Part shown: piece after piece, positions 58,441 through 64,000 of the stretch
Numbering within the stretch: the stretch's first letter is position 1
How the letters are laid out: every line of letters begins with the position of its first letter
Source of the DNA: Gnetum montanum
Taxonomy: Eukaryota > Streptophyta > Gnetopsida > Gnetales > Gnetaceae
Reading direction: 5' to 3'
NCBI GenBank assembly: GCA_015680685.1
Contig: MNCI01027477.1
Location: 365,161 to 429,160, forward strand
DNA length: 64,000 bases
Notes under the pieces: generated by a model
What the model was told of the DNA's origin: nothing
The model's database searches: none
The model's input: only the letters and a program-made list of their open reading frames with translations
Position numbers and translations under genes: made by a program

Positions 58441-60553
58441 CAATAACCTTCTAGAGGATCCTACGCCCTATGCATCCCCTAATCCAAACTAGATTAGGAA
58501 ATAATTGTCCAATCAAGATACTTCCTTGGCCAAAAATGTGTTAGGTGCCTACCTACCCCTTTCCTTCACATGTCATGGATTTTTTATTTTCATTTGCATC
58601 ACACTAGTCTATGCATTTACATTTTTCCTGCTCACTTAGATCACACATTTCATTGTGTTCATGCATTTTTTCTTTTTTTATGCATTCATCCACTTAGCTT
58701 ATGCATTGCATTTGAAAAACATCAAAAACATGTAAAAATCATAAAACTAAAACTACAAAAATACATGGTCTGAAAAGTCCTTATACTAGAACATAGCCCA
58801 GAATGGCCTTAAACTATCATCAATGGCCTAAAATGGCCTTAAACTATCATCCCCTTTGCAATGGCCTAAAATGGCCTTAAACTACCGCTACAACCCGAAA
58901 CAACCTAAAACTATCACTCATTGCTTTACTTTCCTTTCATTTGTGCATTTTAACTCTATTTAAAATAGGTGCCACTTGATGTTGTTTTTTCTAGTTGATT
59001 TTTGTAGGATCTTACAGGCACACAGCAAGACTACGCATGTAGCATCGTACCTCATACAAGCAAGGTAAGCACTCATCTGCCATGATGCAAAAACTAGCAT
59101 AGATAGTCTATCATAACTATAAAATAGCATAGATCATCCTTGGATTAGGACATTAAACTGGCATAATAACTCATCTACTACAATGTTAAACTTACACATA
59201 GAAATCTTCTAGGATTATAAACTAGCATCCCATGATCTACCAAGACCTTAAACTAGGTTCATGGTCTACTAGGACCTTAAACTGGGTTCGTGCATTTGCA
59301 GCATCATCACCTCCTACCATTTTGCTGATCTTTTGGAGCACCTACCATCAGTGTAGCCTTTGAAGAACTCACAGCATCATCACCCTAGCGCTTCCACTGG
59401 CTTCTTGAGCACTTGAAATTGGTTCAACTTTTCACACATATATAACGTCATCATCATCCTTGGAACTTTCACTGGCTTCCCAAGCACTTACAACTAGTCC
59501 AACCTTTTGAGCATTTGTAACATCTTTGCATCTGGCATTTGATTTACATTTCGCATTTTGTGGTTTTCTTATCTCCTTAGAGTTATGTTTGTAGGATGAA
59601 GCCCCAAAGGTAGTTGTGCAAAGACACATCTCATTGTAGCAACAAGTCACCACATCACTCTGATGTGCATGATTGGGCTAGCTAAGCCACTCAAGAGTGC
59701 ACATCCCCTTCATCTCATTTTAGCCTACACATGTCCTTGCATTACAGCCTATGCATGTCCCCACATTATAGCCTATACATGTCCATTGCATTCCAATACC
59801 CTCTTACATTCCCTACATTTCCTTGCATGCAAACCCATTTGATGCATACACACTATAAACGTAATGGCATACTCTCTCCACATCACATTGTAGAACCCAT
59901 GGCAAACATAATGCAACTCATCCCATGGAAAGCCTCTGTCGACTAGTCAAAGCCCAAGTAGATGTAACACACCTCATCCTTGGGAGGAAACCCCTATCTT
60001 ATAGATGCAACATGATTACATCAAAAGAAAATCCCATTTACTTAATAGCCCACAAAACCTATCCACTCGATGTCCAACACCCTATAGCTAGCATTCAGTA
60101 GTAAGCTAGACCCAATGGAGGTTTACCTCATGGAAAAAGTAAAATAAAAAAAAAGAAAAGAAAAAGATAATGGAAAAAAGCACATCCCCAAGCAAATTAA
60201 CAGCATTGTAGTTTCGCAACTGGCCCAGCCTCAAATTGACTTTGACTCTCTTGTGAGAACTCCAACAAGAGGTCAACATTTCAAAGGCAAGCCACTTCAT
60301 GTCATGGTCACCATTAGCTATGCTAACTTTGCATCTTATATCATGATACACTATTTGCATTTCATCTCCTCTTCTTTCATTTCATCTTCCTACCATTGCC
60401 TACACCCTTTACCCCAACATACCCCTGTCCACAGCACTCTTGAACATGGTGGAACAACACCTAATATGGTCCTAACAAGTGATATTGATGTCATGTTTAG
60501 TATGGTGTTTTTCAATTCTTTATCAACATCTCTCGGGCCACTCCTCCAAACAT
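58441..60553 (+). other. 3' untranslated part of element G with tandem repeats
   Basis: No domain is visible. Direct repeats: units around AATGGCCTTAAACTATCATC at 58800-58905 (about 3 copies), CTACYAGGACCTTAAACT units at 59235-59290, two ~68-bp units at 59388-59525 (CACTGGCTTC...AGCAYTTG), and TAGCCTATACATGTCC units at 59722-59790 (3 copies). Tandem repeats upstream of the 3' LTR are a known trait of Tat/Ogre elements. Confidence 0.65.
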
Positions 60554-60570
60554 CAAAAAAGAGGGGCAAA
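60554..60570 (+). other. Polypurine tract of element G
   Basis: CAAAAAAGAGGGGCAAA abuts the right LTR start TGAAAC. Confidence 0.8.
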
Positions 60571-62305
60571 TGAAACACCACAAAATTTTGAGTCCCAATG
60601 TCTCAACTGCAAATATGGCTAAGTGTCAAAATAGTGGCACGTTGCCCAAATTTTTCTAAGTGTTGAGTGTAGTTGACTTAGACTATCAAATTTGCAAAAA
60701 AATTTTAAGTGTCAAAATGATGACACTTCCTGCAAACTTGTCTAAGTGTTGGGACTACGCTCTCCACTACAGTAGAGCATAGTCAACTTCAACGGCCAAC
60801 TTTTTGCAAGATTTTAACCAAGTGTCAAAATGATGATACGAGTTGTAGATTTTTCTAAGTGCTAAGACTATGCTCTTTACTCTAGGACTATACTCTAAAG
60901 CATTGTCAGCATAAAACACTAGTTTTGCAAAATTTGTTAGAACTACACCTCCCAACTATGCTCTAAAGCATAGTTAGCGTAGTCACCCCAAGTGCTAGAT
61001 TTTGCACATATTTCTCTAAGTGCTTAGCCTACACCTCCTATGCTTGCTATGCCCAATACACTCACTACACTCAGGAGTGTAGTTGGCCTCTGCTGTATCA
61101 TAGTCAACACTTAGCCATATTTTACCAGTTTTTGACTAGATTTTGCCTAAGTCTGGGACTACGCTCTAGAGTGTAGTCAGAGTGTAGTTGGCAAGAATAG
61201 CCTCCAAAGGCCCCCACACCTTAGCATCAACATTTTCATTGACTCTAGCACCTCTCCAGTAATAGCATTTTGGATTATTACATCCCCCTTTCCCTAAAAT
61301 TGTAACTACACTCTAGAGCATAGACTTGAAGCGTAGTCTCTAAAAGTTACAATCTTTTGTAATTGTTTGCATCTTTTTAGGTAAATTGCAATCTTCTCCA
61401 TGCAGCTGGGTAGTATAGGCATAGTCTCTCAGCTTCACAGGCTCTATCAAAGTAACAACACCACTCAACACCATAAAGCTTAACACCAAGGTGCAATCCC
61501 AACTACCCTGGAGTGTAATCCCACCTACTACACCGCTATGTGGTGCATAATCCACATTTTGGGCTAACCTTAGCCTTATAAATACCCTTGGACTCCCAAC
61601 ATTTTAAGGGTTGGTAGTTGGCACTTTTATTTGGCATTCTGGCATCTTGGCATCTTGGCACTTGGCTTCATGGGTAAACGAGACCCAAAGCACACCACAC
61701 TAGCAAAGAGGCATAGTTGCACTACATGGTACACTACAACCCCATTACAACCCTACAGAACACCACATGATACACCGTGGTGGCCAATCCAATAAGCATA
61801 GTACATCACAATAAGCAACAAACTTCATGACATGACACCATCGAGACTGTGACTATGCTTCCACTATGCCTGTTGTACATAGTGTACCTTCTAAACCCCT
61901 TTCATATTTAACTATGCTCAATCCCATTTGGGATGGTGTTCCATTTTTCTTTCTTCCTCCTTTCCATTTTTTTTTTGCATTTTATCCACATTTGGCCTAC
62001 AACTATGCTTGGATGGCAATCCACACATGTCAACACTCTTGTTTGCTACTGAAAAACATGACTATGCTCAACATTATTCACACCATTGACTATGCTCAGC
62101 ACTATTCATATGGTTGACACCACTCGACACTTAACGTCATTTTTGCATTAGCACTATTTGCATTCTACAAGTCCTTGTTTGATCGACAAGACCATTTAGA
62201 GCACTCTATCTCTACCTCCAGCAAGGCCCTTGTGTGGACACAGGGTTAGGCTATGCACCCAAAAATCCCTCAGTGTTCCAAATGCCGCTATTTTTGGTCA
62301 TTATA
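60571..62305 (+). repeat. Right LTR of element G (1735 bp)
   Basis: TGAAACACCAC...GTCATTATA, aligned with the left LTR throughout. TATAAATA lies at 61577-61584. It is followed by GGTAT, after which F coding sequence resumes. Confidence 0.9.
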
Positions 62306-63560
62306 GGTATGATAATACTTTCACCTATCTTCTTACTCAATATATGTCGTAAGGGTTCAACCTCTAGAAGAAATAACAGTTTCTTCACCAAGTAAAATGC
62401 TTCATGGAGATCAATGGACACCTTTACAAGGTGTGTGCCAATGGCTTGGTTTGATGGTGTGCCCCTAATGCTAATTAACTACACATTCTCCAAGATGTTC
62501 ATAAAGGTCCTTGTGAAGGCTACTATGCTAGGAGATGCATGACCATTAAAATCTTGATGGTAGGGTACTACTGGCCAACAATCATTAGGGATGCTCATCA
62601 ATATGTCCACTCTTATGGATGCTGCCAATGAGATGGTGGAATGACTGCTTGAATGGAAGGACCTAAACAATGGATTCAACTACTAGAATCATTCGACATT
62701 TAGGGCATTAATTTCATGGGTCCCATCATGCCCATGTCAAAAGAAAATGTGTACATCATAGTTGTTGTTGACTATTGTCCAAAATGGGCAAAAGTAATAA
62801 CTATCACTAACTATACATCTACTATTGCTTGATTTGTACAACAAAATGTTGTAAATAGGTTTGGTGTGTCACATGCATTAATTTCTAATAATGGAATTCA
62901 CTTTACAAAAATTACTTTTCAAAAGCTTCTACAATGCTTGGGAGTTAAACATAAACTCACAACACCCTACCACCCCAAGCTAATGGTCAAGTTGAGATTA
63001 CCAATAGGGAAATCACAAAGATTCTAATAAGAAATGTTAGCAACTATAGGAAAGATTGGAGCACAAAACTCACCGATGCCCTTTGAGCCTATCGCTCAAC
63101 ATGGAAACTTCCTATAGGCTACTCTCCCTATGGGCTTATGTATGGAAAATTACCAACACTTCCTATTGAAGCTGAGCTCTATACACTTTCAATAGTTTAT
63201 AACCTTGACCTTGACTTGAGTCTAGCACAAAAAGAAAGATTGATGAATATCAACTTTCTAGATGAAAATTGATTAGTAGCCCTATCATCTAATAAGCTGC
63301 ACAAGGCATACAACAAAAAGTGCTATGACCTTAAAATTAGAAAATTCAAACTTCAACCAAGAGATAAGGTTCTTTGTTGAAACCCCACACATGTCCCTCA
63401 ATGACCTAAGTTTCAAACATTCTAGGAAGGACCTTATATCATTTATGAAACTTTTTCTTCTAAGGCCATGATGATCTACAAACTTGAGAACCTATACAAG
63501 AAATAACTGGTCAACATACAAGAAGTAAAACCTTTCTACAACCATAAGCCAACTACTACA
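62306..63560 (+). pseudogene. Element F integrase relic (resumes after G)
   Basis: Resumes with the connection domain (TFTYLLTQYMS), FMEINGHLYKVCANGLV near 62402, MVGYYWPTIIRDAHQYVHS near 62560, and the core. Both catalytic Asp positions read Asn, in GINFMGPI (62710-62712) and ISNNGIHFT (62887-62889). LGVKHKLTTPYHP is at 62939-62980. The end of the domain (LQPRDKV near 63355, VNIQEVKPF near 63510) matches A. No chromodomain follows. Confidence 0.85.
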
Positions 63561-64000
63561 ACAAACACGTCATCGAATGGACAACCACATTCAATATTTT
63601 GGATCTTCTCCTTTCAAATTAGTCCTAGGAAAGATGGCCATCCATGCTAACCATATAAGCAACTCCTCAATTTTTTGATATTTTTGTTTTACAACTACTT
63701 TTTTTTAAACATTCTTTATTTTACACTCTTTATTTTCTACATTATTAATTTTTCAAAGTTTTTGTTTTATAACATCATTAGTACATTTTCTTTTTCTTGA
63801 ATATTTTACAATTTCTTATATATTTTTCTTTATTAGGATGTAATTTTCTTATTTTGTTTTAATAATAAGCATCTTATTGCCAACTAGGTACATTGTGATT
63901 TACTTGATGTGGGCATTTGTTATCTAGTTATTTAATTATTGGTGTCTAGATTATAGCTTTGAATTTTGTTATTGATAATTAGAACATAATTTATTTTCAT
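63561..64000 (+). other. Start of the post-pol spacer of element F
   Basis: AAGATGGCCATCCATGCTAA (63632) and CTCAATTTTTTG are shared with the A spacer at 4830-4880. T-rich, noncoding to the window end. Confidence 0.7.

Larger units (their letters stand above)
54020..62305 (+). mobile_element. Element G: Tat-like gag-PR retrotransposon nested in F, no pol
   Basis: 8286 bp with LTRs at 54020-55709 and 60571-62305, flanked by the 5-bp duplication GGTAT. Inside, gag and a protease of the Tat/Ogre kind are readable, followed by about 2 kb of noncoding DNA with short tandem repeats and a polypurine tract. No RT, RNase H or integrase is seen, so it probably moved with proteins supplied by another element. 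Confidence 0.85.
48746..64000 (+). mobile_element. Element F: Athila-like retrotransposon of the A family, right end outside window
   Basis: 5' LTR, PBS, gag, protease, RT, RNase H and integrase in order, interrupted at 54020-62305 by element G. After the integrase it enters the same T-rich spacer as A (63650 onward), so an aORF and 3' LTR probably lie just beyond the window (inference). All frames are broken. F gag lacks the central Gag domain around 50460-50500. Confidence 0.9.

Overview
The window is plant nuclear DNA made almost entirely of old, decayed LTR retrotransposons. All pol-bearing copies are Ty3/gypsy (Metaviridae). The PR-RT-RNaseH-INT order, the LTR termini TGATGAG...CTCATCA and a primer-binding site resembling the 3' end of tRNA-Asp place most of them in the Athila/Tat branch. 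Together with long, sparse, decayed intergenic DNA this suggests a seed plant with a very large genome. A gymnosperm is plausible but not proven from sequence alone. There is no intact gene and almost every reading frame carries stops, very often TAG where Gln CAG is expected.

Layout. (1) 1-10705: 3' part of an autonomous Athila-like element (A): gag, protease, RT, RNase H, integrase, a 2-kb spacer, a second large ORF in the position where env would sit (called aORF here), and the 3' LTR. (2) 10706-18600: non-element island with a chromovirus integrase relic, 3'-terminal exons of an aldo/keto reductase (frameshifted), and a long stretch without recognisable genes. (3) 18640-27847: LINE fragment joined to element B (truncated 5' LTR, PBS, gag, spacer, aORF, 3' LTR; no pol). 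(4) 27848-32600, minus strand: element E (RNase H, RT, PR, gag, partial 5' LTR), a pol-bearing relative of C and D. (5) 32600-48745: elements C and D in tandem sharing one LTR, each gag-PR-spacer-aORF with RT, RNase H and integrase missing. (6) 48746-64000: element F, same family as A (5' LTR, PBS, gag, PR, RT, RNase H, INT), split by a nested Tat-like element G (54020-62305) flanked by the 5-bp target duplication GGTAT.

The most interesting system is the aORF module shared by A, B, C and D. In every copy it lies downstream of the gag/pol part. It is preceded by a TATA-like box and a putative leader intron of 300, 302, 301 and 301 nt that ends directly at the ATG. The protein has an N-terminal globular region resembling plant-mobile/'putative plant transposon' domains, a Gln-rich linker, a long coiled coil and a conserved C-terminal tail. 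C and D look like a non-autonomous subfamily that kept gag-PR and aORF but lost pol, with E as a candidate autonomous relative.
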